A DNA stretch of 64,000 nt from Capitulum mitella (GCA_030062745.1 CP099848.1:23190378-23254377), one strand, 5' to 3'; numbered from the stretch's first letter, positions 17,471 through 30,485 are shown. Translations and numbers: made by a program. The notes: a model not told the origin generated them from the letters alone.

Positions 17471-19465
17471 GGAGCGAGGTAATGTTGTGTCTTCCGTCGG
17501 CTGGTGCTCCGGCGGTGGAAGTGAACCGTCCTGTTTTGTTTGTATGAGCTACGCATTTCTTTGTAATACATGCGGCAAAATGAAGAGTGTGTCATCAATA
17601 GTTGCCGTGGTTATCAGTGATCTGACGACTTGGTTTTGTGGTGGGCGTCACTGTGTCTTGTTGGGCTGCCTCGCACGCATAGTATCAAAAGAAATCCTGA
17701 ATCGGCTCGGCGAAATCCGAACTAAGTTTAGGTAAGATATACAGGTTAGGTAAGCTCAGCTTTCCACGTTTTTGACGCTCTTACCTTTCATGTGGCCCTT
17801 GGATATGCGATGTCGACTTTTTCTTCGGCGCCGAGAAATAACTCCGTATACCTACAAGGCTCAGTGGTGAGGTACAGTTCGGTACTAATGTATTGACACG
17901 GACGTGCTGACAAAGTAACACACCGAGAACGTCGCACCGTCATAAATGGCTCGCAGCAAGGACATTAACTATCAACTAATTACGGCCATTTTTTACATGG
18001 GACCAACGATCTCGTTGCCAACTCTGTGGCCGAGAACAAGACGGTATGACAGGTTACTAGTCTTCTAAAAGCAACAGCAGTACCCCGCACTATGGCGTGT
18101 GGTAGTCGTGTAGGAAGCGTCAAACTCAGACAAGCACCACTGTTTAACTTTCCCAATCCACATGCCCAGGACCACTCAAACAACACTGCGAAACAAGTGC
18201 TCGCGCCTGTTGTGCCTCGAGACGGGAACAGACGCCACTGTTGTGCTTCTGGGCCGGCTCGAGCGCTCGATGCTGTTTCGCCGGCCTGATCGGTGCAGTT
18301 CAGTCGTCGGGTCCAAAATGATCGGGCCTGGGGAGACGACCTTAGACCTCTTATCATTTAGAAAACCGGAGGCTTAAAGGGCACTTTCTCGTATATTGGG
18401 CAAGTTGTCTTCGTACCATCGCGGAAATACTTCAGAGCAGATTTTTAACTTCGGTGCGTTGCCAAGTATTCGTCAACAGGTTGACACTGCATAACAGAAA
18501 AGCATACCGCTACACGGAATCCACGCTGCTACACTGCATTAGCAGCCTCCGAAAACATGGTTAGCCAAGGACAACACGGCCCTCCGTCCTGACGGCGGCA
18601 GGATCCGACCCACCTCCTGGGACGGGCCGACCGGGGCCGCGGCGGCCGCGGCATCGACTCGGCGCTGCTGGCCTCCGTGCTGGTCTGGCCGGAGAGCAGC
18701 TCGGCGGCCGCGGACCGCATGCTGGGCGAGCTGGCGCCGCCCTCCAGCCGGCTGGCCCGCTGACGCCAGGTCGACCTGCGTCAGGACGGCGCTCAGACGG
18801 GCACGTTGTGTGGGCAGGTCAAGTGGGGAGGGGATGGCGACGTCGTGTGGGCGGGTCGGAAAATGTTGGAGGGTTGAGTATCCAGACGGTTTCACGGACG
18901 CCGACCGATCAAGTGTCCTCCGTGAGTGGAGGTTTAGGAGGGGCGAGGCTCTCGAATCAGTGCCGGGGCCGGCCGTTCGGAGCTGGCGGCCCTGAGAAAA
19001 TCACTAGGGCTGTCAGCTCGCAGACCGTATATGTTCCCAGGGCAAAAAGCCGAGACGTTGTTCCGTGGCTGAGTTCTATACCCAGTTTTACGTTGGCCCG
19101 TGCTCTGGGGAGCAAAAGAGGGCCGTTTTCCTGAGCTGATTCCAGAGACCCGGGCCCTGGGATCGGCAGTTCACGAGCCGTGTAACACTACACCTCTATG
19201 GATGATGTCACGGGACGACAGCTAATGTTTAACGCAATTGTCTCCTGAGGTCGTGAAAGCGACTCCCCCCCCCCATCCAGCTGCCGCCCGAGCCCCACAC
19301 ACCCATACATACCCACAGCCCCATACAGCTGCCGCCTAAAGCTGTGAGAACCATAGCCCGTCATAGCTGCCGCCTGAGCTCATGATACGCAGATACTCTT
19401 CCAGCTGCCGCCAGAGGTCATGATACGCACAGACCCCCTCACCACCCGGCCGTTAGCCGACAGTA
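17471..19465. other. Convergent spacer between LARP7 and the first K2P gene
   Basis: The two genes end toward each other here. A GC-rich patch (about 18590-18765) has one open frame reading IDSALLASVLVWPESSSAAA and ending at a stop; an unassigned terminal exon is possible but unsupported. At 19270-19425 the word AGCTGCCGCC recurs five times. Confidence 0.55.
19270..19425. repeat. AGCTGCCGCC short interspersed repetition
   Basis: Five occurrences of AGCTGCCGCC at irregular 30-50 bp spacing with C/A-rich filler, just downstream of the K2P stop codon. This may be 3'UTR or spacer minisatellite. Confidence 0.6.
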
Positions 19466-20253
19466 CTACCTCCGAGGGCCGTATGGTGAGCTGGAGTGAC
19501 GATGGCGTCTGGACAGCGCCACCTGGTCGTCCCGCGGGGCGTCGATGACGCCGAAGGACCGTCCGATTCGGTAGAAGTGACTGTTTATGGTCTCCTTGGT
19601 CAGCTCGAAGGACATCTGCGTGACGGTGAGGCCGACCATGACGTAGAACACGTAGGACGTCTCCACCAGCCAGGCGGGCGTCGGGCCGTAGTTCGGAGTG
19701 TCGTCCTGCAGGATCTTGGGCACCAGGTCGCCGAAGCCGATGGTGGAGATGGTGATGAACGTGAAGTAGAAGCCCTCCAGGAACGACCACTGCTCGTAGT
19801 GCGCGAACAGCGCCGCTCCGATGGCGTTGTACACGGTGGTGATTGCGAACACGAGTGCCAGCGGCACCTTCAGATGCAGCCCGGACGGGTCGTCCATGGA
19901 GCGACGCCGGCCGTGGTGGCCCTCGCGGTCCGCCGCGGCGAGCGCCGGCTCCGGCGCCAGCTGCGCCATCCCGCCGCCAGGTGTCTCGCCGGTCGCCACG
20001 ATGGTCGGCACCGGCAGCCGGCCGTCCTGCGGGGGCGCGCCGGCGTCGTAGTCGGCCGCCATGCCCTGCTGGCCGTCCGCCGAGCGCAGGCTGCGCCACT
20101 TCTCCTGGGCGCGCTTGTACATGCCGTCCAGCAGGTGGCCGATGGAGCGGCCCAGCGTGCGCATGCAGAAGAGCATTAGCGGCACGCCCAGCATGGCGTA
20201 CAGCAGGGTGGCCAGGCGGCCCTGCCAGCTCTTCGGCGTCCTGTTGCCGTAGC
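19466..20253 (-). CDS. K2P (first gene) exon 3
   Basis: Acceptor GCTGGCAG, then GC TAC GGC completing GYG, followed by NRTPKSWQGRLATLLYAMLG, TM3, pore 2 TISTIGFGD and TM4, ending in TAG at 19466. The whole second half of the channel sits in one exon. Confidence 0.93.
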
Positions 20254-22645
20254 CTGCCAGCGGTTACGGCAGAACTGACAACGACCGCAGTGGTGTGATC
20301 GGAATAACAACATTGATAGGTAGGTTTTCTTTTCCTACACGAATAAAACGATCGTTCTGTGTTATACAAAGCCGACCTAGTGCGGTGCAAACTAATATGT
20401 CTTCGTTTGTGAGATCACGTCATGTGGAAACCTCAAGACAGTGAGAATCTAGGCCCTTCTTTATCCCCTTTGTCTCCAGCCGAACGCTGAATGACGATGA
20501 AAGGGGATTCAAAGTTGCAAAATAGATGAAATCTGAAATACGTGCTGTTGTCGCACAGAAAGAATACATATTACAGTTATCCAGCTTAGGCCATTAAATC
20601 GAGATTCAAATAAGTTGCTCTCTTTGTTTGGCATGTGAAGAATCTCCCGCGTCAAAATGATTTACAACGGTGAATCATCTCTTGAAAAATGATTATACGG
20701 TTGAGACGCTGCGTACGTCCTTTGTGCCATACCGATAGTTGTAACAACTGTTGTAGCAAACAGCAGCGAAGTTTTGAAGTCCCAGTCGCTCCCAACTTCT
20801 TGTTCCACTCTACAATTGTCCGTTTCCCTTCGCAAGTCCTCTAATTTATCTTCGTAGTCCTCGATGAGTTTTCTCGTCTTTAAAATCCATTCGTCAATTT
20901 TACTGCTATCGAAATCTTTGTCTTCGTTCAAGCTTTTCTTTACATGATGGATCAGCAGTTTTTCTGAAAAAAATAGGAAGCGTCTAGGACATGGTTATGT
21001 CAATAGTACGACAGCAGTGGTTCGTCTTGTGGTTTATCCATTGTTTTAGTGCTTTCGTTTGTGGAAACTGAAAATTTTTCTGGGAACTGACGATGGTATT
21101 ACCGACAGCCAAGTGGAGGCGGTATCATATCGTTCGGCTTTGGACCAGAAAATAACGTTTACTGCCGAATTTCTCAGCTGGGGAAGTAGGTCTGACCCAG
21201 TTCCACAGCACCCTTGCACGTCTCTTCAATCTTATGTACTTTCAGCTGAATGATTGGAACCGGAACCCCATTTAAGGTTGTGCGATATATATATATATAC
21301 ATCATGCACACATTTCTGGCCACTAGGAGAAAGATGACAGGAATCATTTAAAATTATGGGCTTTTCCATTCCAACTCTTTCAAGTTTCGTTACGGACGCG
21401 TTTTTTTCTATTGCTTGCCCCCCCGTTTGATGTTTTCCGTATATGTTCTATAAAGACACAGAAATGATGCTTTGGAACGGACATTCAAATTTGTCGCTTT
21501 TCATACACACTAGTTCTACGAGTTCATAGCGACACTGCTTAAACACATTTCAGTTTATCCCGACCCGTTTACACTAACACATTTAGGGCAGCATATCGCA
21601 CATCGCATATCGCACTAAAATTTTGAAATGCAAGGCGGAAAAAATACGGGGACCAATGTGCGTCTAAGTGAATGCTGTCTTTCACGTTTAAGACAAATAA
21701 AGCCTCGCATCAAAAACCACTTCATTTGTGTTTAATATGCCTAACTCGCAGTGCCTGTATGTATGACCTCAAACAGGTACTGCAAGGTGCAAACAAAAAT
21801 AGTGAAAATCCTCACTCCTCACTATGGTGTAGCTCTACATTCGTCTGTGTTCTCGTTACCTGTTATGAATAGACCTTTCTTATTTGGTCGATGTCTGCTT
21901 GGACCCGGTCCCTGTCGCTGCCATTAGCGCTTAAGCTGTCGGGAGGTTTATTGGGGAAGTGCCTTCCACTGCACTTCTGACCCTGAAAAGTGGCTAGAAC
22001 TGCCACCAGTTGTAGAAATGATGAAGTCATCTCTTATTTTGCAAAATAATGGCGGACTCAATACGTTGTTTCCAGGCTCGCAGCCAGGATTTTCTTAAGG
22101 GGGGGGGGGCGGAGTTCAGTGTGAATTGAAACCATACGAAACAGCCTGCTGGGAAGACGATGCGCAATGGTTTTCGCAATAAACGCGGGTCTAACGGGGG
22201 GGGGGAGGCGGGCCTCGAACCCCCTTGGCTTCGCCTGTGGTTATTTCCCTAATGGCATTTTTCTGGAAAATTGAATGCTGCAGTGGTCGTTTGAGTTTGA
22301 GTTTTCTACCTAAAATATCGAATGAATAAATCCGCTGGGCAGTTTTCATGCTGATCTTTACATACCTGTAACGTTGTATAAATTTTTCAGCAGAGCTGTC
22401 CTGTTATTTAATGTATAATTATTCATTTCTTCCAAGCACGGTGATGAGTCTTTCGTGAACTGTTTCTGATGTAGTGCTCTGTTTTCGAGGTATTGAAATG
22501 TGAACGCACCAACAATACAGTATCCCATGATAAGGAGTACCATTCCCAAGTAGATAAATACGTGGGATACCAGCCATTTTAATGTGTTTCTACCCTCCAA
22601 CTTCTTGTAGACCCATGAACTCAGACCAGAGGAATTTTCGTCCAT
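19466..22645 (-). CDS. Two-pore-domain potassium channel (K2P), complete, 3 exons
   Basis: Background K+ leak channel of the plasma membrane. Three exons on the minus strand (22645-22366, 20963-20733, 20253-19466) join in phase 1 and phase 1 to give 432 aa. TM1 is about residues 24-50 (WLVSHVFIYLGMVLLIMGYC). A TM1-P1 cap follows with glycosylation sites NYT, NRT and NVT and an acidic/basic helix. Pore 1 is FATTVVTTIGYG, with the GYG codons rebuilt exactly across intron 2. TM2 is about 186-205, then a cytosolic linker, TM3 (VPLALVFAITTVYNAIGAAL), pore 2 FITISTIGFGD (about 343-346), and TM4 (YVFYVMVGLTVTQMSF). Both selectivity filters are intact. The C-tail is short and basic (RRHRHSSSPYGPRR). 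I cannot assign a subfamily. It faces a paralogous gene at 32.4 kb in head-to-head orientation. Confidence 0.93.
20733..20963 (-). CDS. K2P (first gene) exon 2
   Basis: Acceptor TATTTTTTTCAG. Encodes the cap helix region (KIDEWILKTRKLIEDYEDKL) and the start of pore 1 (SLLFATTVVTTI), ending in phase 1 inside the filter glycine codon at donor GTATGG. Confidence 0.92.
22076..22245 (+). repeat. Dispersed poly-G element, copy 1
   Basis: Begins CAGCCAGGATTTTCTTAAGG, has an internal GCCTGCTG and a GACGATG.GCAATGGTTTT segment, and ends with a long G run and CCCCCTTGGCT. A second copy is at 53006-53171 in the same orientation. It lies inside intron 1 of the first K2P gene (upstream of exon 2). It looks like a short non-autonomous element; family unknown. 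Confidence 0.75.
22366..22645 (-). CDS. K2P (first gene) exon 1
   Basis: ATG at 22645 in a good context (AAACATGGAC). Encodes MDENSSGLSSWVYKKLEG, TM1, then FQYLENRALHQKQF and NNYTLNNRTALLKNLYNVT. Ends in phase 1 at donor GTATGT. Confidence 0.92.
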
Positions 22646-25600
22646 GTTTGTGCGGTGGATCGAGACGTCGCGTCAGAATTTTATGTACGTATAATTTTCG
22701 TTCACTCGGAGACCACTGTTGTCCAGAACGTTCACCCAGCCTTATTAAAAGTGTCTCAGAACGTTTCAGAAGAACAAACAAAATGACATAAAATAAGTCA
22801 AAGAGTCTGTTAACTATCTTAAATGCCGCAAAATTTTCACTATTGCCCACGCCTGCTTTTCCGACAGAAAAAAGACTAACCGTACGTGCTACGCTTTCAA
22901 GGATCCTCCATTACTGCACTCTTGAGGGTGAGCGCAAAACGGCGCAACGGCATAAAAATCATGCACTTTGCTATCGAATTATATTTTCCACTGGACATCA
23001 CCTCGTTTGAAAATGATTCACTTACTTTGCATCGAACGGTCAAAAGACTGGCAGGGATATGAGGACTTTAGCCGGTTTTTATCCATGCAGCGCCCATAGC
23101 GTTACATTCGGTAAAAATTACAGTTTGTGTGCTCCCCAGACACGTTTTTGGTGACGGCCATCTTTGTAGTTACATACACTCTTTGAGCTCGGCCTGTTCA
23201 CTTAAGCTGATCAATTTCATTACGAAAACCACGAAGGTGTGCACATTTCACAATCATTTCAGAAATGATCATTATATCCATGCAGAAGAGTGGGTAGTTT
23301 TTTTATCCCTCAAAATCTGTCGTGACATGTGATCCACACGTAGGCACTTTTCTTTTACGACCAATAACAGCTGCTAAATCGAGGCATTCGCGAGCGTTGG
23401 ACTTTGCTTGATGTGTTGTGCACGGAGGCATGGATAGCGCGATGACATGATAGTCTAGGCCATGTTAAGTCAGACATCCCACTGCTAGCTACGAGCCAGC
23501 CAGTTCGCCTTTGAAGATCGCACAGAGACAGTGTGCAAGCCCTTCCATCAGACAAAAGACTCAGCGACACGGTGATAACAGACCAGATGGGTCGGCGCAC
23601 CGGGTGTTGATAGTCTGCTAGACGACGTTATTGACAGGACATCGACTGCGCTGCCTGCCGATGCTATTCGACAGTATGAGAATGGTTTCGTTTTCGTCCT
23701 GCGAATCCTGCCTGTCTCAGCTTCATAAATTCACCCCCAAAAAAAAACAAGTTTCCTTTGACTGAACAATTTTCAAAGCCTGAAACATCGTCTGTCCCGG
23801 CTAACCAGCACGTACAATGCTTTCCGAACTATGAAGTGAACTATGAAACTATGAAAACTATGAAGCATTAGAAAATTATGTTCTTCGGCAATAGCGGACC
23901 TCCACACGGGCTCAGCCGGACTTTCGTTTCGCCCACGTCTGCTTCACCGTAGGCAAACGAAGGGGCACGTTCTGACCCCAATACTCCATCCGCCACGGAA
24001 GCCACGTGCTCTCGAGGTTGACCGACACACACTCGTAGTCGAAACGACGTGCGCCTGCCAGTGCCGCGCAAACCCAAGAAACAATGGGGAGGGGCGTTGA
24101 CACACTTTTGGGATATTCCTACTGCGCAGCCCCGCAGATCGTGTCCTTATCGATGGGAGGGAGAGTAATGGCTGCCCGCCACTCCAGAATCCGCTGCCGC
24201 CGCCCATCCCCCGTCCCGGATGATCCCCGCTGATTCTGGCCAAGGACTCGCCGTTGTTTTACTTCGCAAAACACGCACCGAAGCGCAGCGGAAGCATGCT
24301 ATGAATTTTTAGTTCCGAGCACACCAGTCACCATATGTTCCGCTTACATAGAGCATTCCTTTCAGCCTCCTCCAATTACATCACCCACGTTAAGTGCAAA
24401 AGAATAATGGATGAAAAGTGCCAAAATATTTTGGACGATTGGAAGCTTTTTTGGCGCACTCGCAGCAAATTTCCATTGGAGTCATCCCAGACAGTCCGCT
24501 AAGTCCAGACAGTCCGCTAAGCTAAGCAAGACTGGTCATATGCATTTTGTATGAAATCAGCCATTTGAACTTTTTAACAGCCTGATCGCCGGAGAATTAT
24601 CCCTGGCGTCAGTTGCTAGGGAGAAGCATTCTGTCTTCAACAGATCGTGCAACTGGTGCGTGCTTCCAACGAAACATGATAAAAGGTTTAGAATACAGAG
24701 AAAATCAATTTGGCAAGCGAAAACAAAACAAAAGGGGATAACTAATTATTGCAGAGAGGTACTCGCCACTAATGTTTCATCTTGGTAAACCTGAAATAGC
24801 GACCTTCCTTTTTGACGTCGTGTCGTAGGGGCAAGTAATAATATTACATTTACTAAAAGTGGCACGCTGTTGAATGCTTCTGTAATGAACTTCCTTTCCC
24901 TAAAAATGCATGAGGTACCATTCATGTATTATCCATACCATCCATATATGTTGTCTACGCTGTGGCCGATGCCACAGCTCATGATCCTGAACGCATTCAC
25001 AAATGGCAAATGTATGTTTGCTATACAGGAGCGCTGTAACTTCTTGGCATGAATAGATGAGCTGGCATGCGGTTGAATCGAATGGCCTCTTGAAGTCCTC
25101 ACATAGAAATGCAACAGATGGTAATGTGACATAGCTGCAGATATGTGATCTTTGGGATTCTGAAGACTTGGAATCCAGTTTGGACCAAACCGGCTGAAAT
25201 GCGGTGGTCAAAGATTAATCTGCGTCATTATTGAAATCGGGAGACGTTTCAGGAGGATATCTACGAATGTCGGCGTAAAGAGCCGTGGTATTGGAGACTG
25301 GAGTGCGGGTGAAGCCAGGGTTTCCATAGAACCAGACAGCATCAGACATGCCGTTGCTCATGACTCTTGAGTGGACACAGAAAAATCGGACGTGGATGAG
25401 GATCAGTGGCGTCAACCGTGCGGCCGCTCGGCAACAAGTCGTAGGAATCAGGAATCAGGCTATCAGAATCCGCACGACACGTGCACTGCTCATCGCGAGG
25501 TCTGATTCCAAGACAACCCAGCGAAACATTCGGACCGAATTTGCATAAAATACGTCCTCTTTCAAGGGCTTCAGTCGTTTCGCCGGCGCGACTTATCGGC

Positions 25601-26395
25601 TGCGGCAGTCGAACGGGTGACTCGCTACGCTATTGTTGATATTTGTCAAAACTGATCGTCAGCAGAAAATTGTTTTAGGCAAAGGATTTGATATCTCGCA
25701 ATCAGTAGGCAGTTTCAGGTCATTCTGCACCGTCGCGTGGAAGCAATGGCAAACTACTGAAGTGGATGCGTTGTACATGCTTGTAAAATTCGCAGTGTAT
25801 TCACTCTGCAACGACAAACAGCCTGTTCGTAAGAGTCACAACCAAAATTCACGCAATTTCTTAAAAGAAAAAAAAACATTTCATGGGGGTCTGTAAACCA
25901 GTGTTTAGAACAAACTCCCGTGCCGTATCTGCACGTTATTAAAGTACTGAGTCGTTCTTTCTAGTCACACTTAACTACAAGTCAGCATTCTCATTACCTT
26001 AAAATCAAGTTGTGAGCAAGTCTTTAACGCCCCCGCCCCACCCCACGCACCCTAAAACGCAAGTTTGCAATGTAGAAGCGGAGCCCCCGTCTATTTGCGA
26101 CTGTGTAGACGCCACTGGCATAGTCAGCGCTGAACGCACCCAAAGAAGCTTCTGGAACATCGACGACCGGGGGCTCCGCACGTCATTTTGATTGGGGGTC
26201 CTAGACGCCCATCTAGCAAATTAGAAAAGTACATGATTTCGGCCCGAACTCGTCGGATTTGTATTGTTACAGTTACCAGGTCGTTTTATTCCAGTATTAC
26301 GTGGATAAAATGCGTTATATTTGGATAAAGGTACAATGTAACTACACGTTGGGGCGAGGGTGCGACTTTATACATAAAGATATACAAACGCGTAT
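22646..26395. other. Upstream region of the first K2P gene, no gene seen
   Basis: Mixed-composition DNA with only short open frames. It should contain the first K2P promoter near 22.65 kb, but I see no confident core promoter motif. An inverted repeat at 26080-26093 and 26165-26180 (GCGGAGCCCCCG against CGGGGGCTCCGC) is the only notable structure. Confidence 0.5.
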
Positions 26396-26405
26396 ATATA
26401 TACAT

Positions 26406-26476
<71 letters not shown>
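26396..26476. repeat. (TA)n-(CA)n-(TA)n compound microsatellite
   Basis: A short TATA stretch, about 13 CA units, then over 20 TA units. It abuts the SINE-like sequence that follows and could be its 3' simple-repeat tail when the SINE is read on the minus strand. Confidence 0.93.
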
Positions 26477-26479
<3 letters not shown>

Positions 26480-26745
26480 TCCTCGAAGTCGGTGCGCCCG
26501 TAAGCCTCAGTAATCAGTCAATCAAATATGGAGTGATTTTGCCCCAGGCGCTGAATCAGGCGGCGCTGGAGAATCTTGATCGTCATCGTGTCATGCAACT
26601 CCATGATACGGCCGCCCCGTGCCAGGCTGACCCTTTCCGTCGCCGGCCAGATACAGTTGCCCGTGCTGGAACTCGAACCCAGTGCGTGCCACGCACCGTA
26701 TCTGTCGTCCGGCTCCTCATTCACCAGGTTACCGCGGCCGCTTGA
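26477..26745 (-). mobile_element. Candidate tRNA-derived SINE with (TA)n tail
   Basis: On the minus strand, TGGTGAATGAGG resembles a pol III A box (one mismatch to TRGYNNARNNGG). About 45 nt downstream, GGGTTCGAGTTCC resembles a B box (GGTTCGANTCC with one extra base). A non-tRNA body follows and ends at the TA/CA microsatellite. This layout is typical of tRNA-derived SINEs. No second copy was found in the window and no target-site duplication is clear. Confidence 0.45.
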
Positions 26746-26766
26746 TCCCATGAGGTCTGGCCAGAT

Positions 26767-26812
26767 TAGTAACCCTAACCCTTGAGCCCCTTGAGAGTTA
26801 GGATTACTAATG
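26767..26812. repeat. Imperfect palindrome with telomere-like core
   Basis: Arms ATTAGTAACCCTAAC and GTTAGGATTACTAAT are complementary at 14 of 15 positions around a 16-nt spacer. The left arm continues TAACCCTAACCC, resembling a short interstitial TTAGGG tract. It sits 20 nt beyond the SINE-like element. Confidence 0.8.
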
Positions 26813-29800
26813 TATATTTATGTGTTTTGACAAAGCGCGTTGGTTCATTGCCTGGTGTCTAATTGTTGACTTTCCTCGAATAAATATGACGATCGAGTTC
26901 GCCGCTGGTTTTTAAAATTTTCTGTTTTTTTCACTTTCACTGGTTTTTAAAATTACAGAACTGATGCAGCTTAGGCCATGCCACTCATGATTAAGCCTCT
27001 AACCACATTGTGAGATAACCTGTTTCCGATCTCGTTCTGCTCATGTCTCGAAATCAGCTTTTTTGCCCTAAAGGGAGCCACACGATGGAAAGTACGTTGT
27101 CTGTGGCCCACAACAGGCTTCCATTAGCGTCGCTTTGTCGGATCTAGGGCACCCCACAGCCATGCCGTTCCGATAAAGTAATCCAACAAGATCCCTCGGG
27201 ATACGGCCTATTTGTATGTCTAATGCATCGGCTCAGGTTTGAATTCCGTTCTGGCCCAACCTGAATTGAGTTTCGGTTTGATTTTGCGCGGGGCGGTTCC
27301 GACTTTGCTGAAAGTAGCGGGGATTTTCTCATGTGTTGTGATTTGCTGCGTAGTAGGTTTTTTGTTACTGTCGTTTGCAATACATTTTTTGGTCGATTTA
27401 ACCCCTGCTGTATCCATCAGTCAACTTAAACCATCCATATGAACCATAACACTTCTTACCTTAAATCCCTTCATTGATGTGACCTCTTCCCGACAATGTT
27501 ACATAAGTATCCATCCACGTTATGCAATGTTGTCTTTATCCATGATCCATAGTCCTGCCGAAAAGCACGCAAGTGCGTGATTTTTCTGTTTCTCACACGG
27601 AATCCAGCAAAGGATAAACACAGCAGTATTTTATCGCACAGAATCTTGTGGAAATGGCAGCCGCTGTTATCTGAGTCGTGATGAGTCGCAAACAATACTA
27701 CGGTGGTGAAGAACGGCAGTTAAGTAACGCTAATGACATTATACCGAGACAGAAAGCATATTAAGATAAATGGAAGCAAAAGAGAGAGATCTTGGAGAAT
27801 GACGTGAAGACAGAGTTTTGGCAGCCGAATCGGAAAAGTCGTATGTTTGCCATTGACCTTTGCCTGGTTGCCAAAGACCAACTAGAAGCCGTCTCTGTAT
27901 GACAATTTCCAGCGAGTTTATTGATGGATCTCGTGATCTACTCAAACTAAAAGCGCTTCACGTGCCTTTTCGCTCCTGCGAGAACTATTAAGTTTGCATT
28001 CCATTTACGCCATACGCTGTACAATGCAATGCCATCAAATTTCAAGGTAGATGCGTTGTTTTCCATTCTGAAAGTGTTGCGGCATAAAAAAAATTACGCT
28101 CAACTTTCCAGAGGAACGCTTACATATGGATGCAAGTACGACTCGCGACGAACAAACATGGTTTTATTCTGGCTACAAATTAGCTCCATAACACGTTTTG
28201 AAGGCAGCATTCGTTGCGAGGAACGTGCTCTACCGTCAAAGAGGAACATGTACCAGTGGCTTCCGAGAAACGGTTTGCCAAGGACCCGCAGAGCGTCGCG
28301 AGCCTAAGTTAAGAGGTCCCGGCAACACAATTCCATCAGCAGCACGCGGTGCGGCTGACGGTGACAGCGCAGCTGACCTCAGCGGATTGACGGGCCCGCT
28401 CCAGCCGGCGCAGCTCGTCGGCGGCGTGGCGTCGATTTCGACGGCCCTCCCACCGTCGGCGGCGGCGGCGGCGGCGGCCAGTGTCTGGCCAGAGCCGGTG
28501 CAGTCGGCAGCGGCGCCAGCGGGCGGCGGCGTCCGCTCGCCGGGAGGAGGCTGTCTGGTTGGCTGCCTGGTTGGCCGCCTGGTTGACTCGGCGCCGGCGG
28601 CCGACTGGACGTGAGTACTGTCGCAGTCGTGTGACGCTGCCGGCCCGTCTGAGTCGGGGAGTCGTTGGTCGGCGTCCTTCGGCTGATAGCCCCGCGCCGG
28701 TCACGACCGGTTGCCCTTTGTTGTCCGCTGTCAGTCTTACCTTCTCGTCAGTACAAGAATTTAACACGCCCTTCGAATGTCGCACGGACCGGTGCTTTTC
28801 ACGAGTAAGAATGAATGAAATGCCACCCTGTGAATTTCGTGTGGAACGCATGTAAAATGACTTGGCAGTTGATGTTCCCTATTCATATGTATTACTCATG
28901 TGCATCCTCGTTAATTCAAGTCCATTACGGAAACCTCGTCAAACCAAGGACCACGGAAAATGAATTGGCACGAGGATGAATTGTGTTACTACAAAATGAA
29001 TTGATGAAATGAATTGCTATAAAGACAAACACGACCGAGATGGTATCAGATCCGAACACCTCAACACGCTTGCAATTTGTTCATTCGTCCGTTTTGAAAA
29101 GAAGCCGACAAGATAAAAGAAACAAATAAAAAAGAAATGTTAGTCGGACGATCTCATTTCGTCCGAGCGCCCCGTGCCACCCCACTGGCGTGCCGTCGTG
29201 AGAAATCTCTGCCGCGCGGGGTCGCGGCCTCGCCTTCCGGAGGCAGCTGCATGATAAATGGGGATTTATTAGGGACTGTGGTTGCTATCACGGCAAAAGT
29301 TTGGGCCACCACGCCAGCTAAAGTTCGGTCCTTGCGAGTCACACAAGACATTATGCGGCTCGGAACGAAGGGGCACTGGACGCACGGGTGAAGTTAGCCG
29401 TGTCCATATGGGTTACGGCCGAGTGGTTTTGGCGGTAATTGACCCTGTGTTCGTGAGGAAGTCCCTGTTCATTTGAGACAGCGACAGCAATGTCTCGAAG
29501 CATGCTTACGTTTTTTTTTGTATGCTCTCATAGGATATGTGCTGGCCTCCGGAATTTACAAAGACATCGCTTAGTGACTTATGGAATGTTAGAATATATT
29601 AACGCAAGCATTCTGAAGGCATGAAATTGAAGAAAGCGGAGACCATCAAGCCGTTCATTAGGCCGAGTGACCCGCAGATCGTGGTAATACACATAATGAA
29701 ATCCATACTTAAGTCCTGGCATACGCGACATTCTACGACCAGATTAAAGACAGCGATAGTTTTCGGCATGTCCAAAATGACTTTTGAATGATAGCTGGAA

Positions 29801-30115
29801 ACTGTCGTACTCGGAATTCAGATTATTGGCAACGCGTGTCCCTCGTTCCGCTGAGTGGGCCCTGCCATCTTATCAGCGGACTGCGCCTTGAAGTAGGCTC
29901 TAAATTACGCTCTGAACGCGCAGCCAAATCAAGGTCTGCGGCGCTGGTTCAGTTGAGAATAGTTCCGGGAAACGCTTCAACGGAATGAAGCCGTTGTGTT
30001 CAAAATCAAGGGTTAAACATCAGACGCAACAAAACCTTACCTGTCCTGAATACTTGGGATCCGGCAACACGGCACCTTTCCATCAGAGCTATGAGCTTTG
30101 CTCTGCGTCCAGCAG
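26813..30115. other. Spacer between K2P genes, no gene seen
   Basis: Mostly AT-rich with short open frames. The exception is a GC-rich patch at 28320-28700 with a GGC/GCG repeat (about 28450-28480) and a CTGCCTGGTTGGCCG repetition. The patch has open frames on both strands but no recognisable protein; it could be a CpG island or 5'UTR. Confidence 0.5.
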
Positions 30116-30119
30116 CCTT

Positions 30120-30485
30120 ATATGAGATACATGTTTCCCCGAACCCCGCAGCTGCATAGACCAATTTTTCCCTTCGCCCAGCAACTGCACGGACCAGTGT
30201 TTCTCCGCGCACACCAGCCGTACATGCTGTGCTTTTCGGGCCAGCAGATGCATAAGCTAGTATTTCCCGCGCCCCGCAGATGTGCAGACCAGTGCTGCCC
30301 TTCGCCCAGCAACGGCACGGGTTAATGCTTCTCCGCGCACAGCAGCTGCGTAGATCAGTGTTCTCCTCCCGCGGCCAGCAGCTGCATGGACAAATGTTTC
30401 CCCGCGCCCGCCAGCGGCGCAGACGGCGTTTTTCGGCCCAGCAGCTGCTCGGACCGTTGTTTCCAGCGCCCAGCAGCTGGGCGGG
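30120..30485 (+). repeat. Degenerate ~40-bp array of pyrimidine tract + CAG units
   Basis: About ten units at 36-44 bp spacing. Each has a T/C-rich run (TTTTTCCC, TTTCTCC, TTCTCCTCCC), a CGCGCC-like word, and CAGCAG or CCCAGCA, followed by CTGCN(N)GACC. Every unit therefore resembles a 3' splice acceptor on the plus strand. The last unit runs into a GC-rich open stretch (30485-30830). Confidence 0.7.

Noticed and set aside
19380-20386. 336-codon minus frame overlapping the first K2P exon 3
   Set aside because: A shadow of the true channel frame; the true frame contains both the GYG and GFGD filters.
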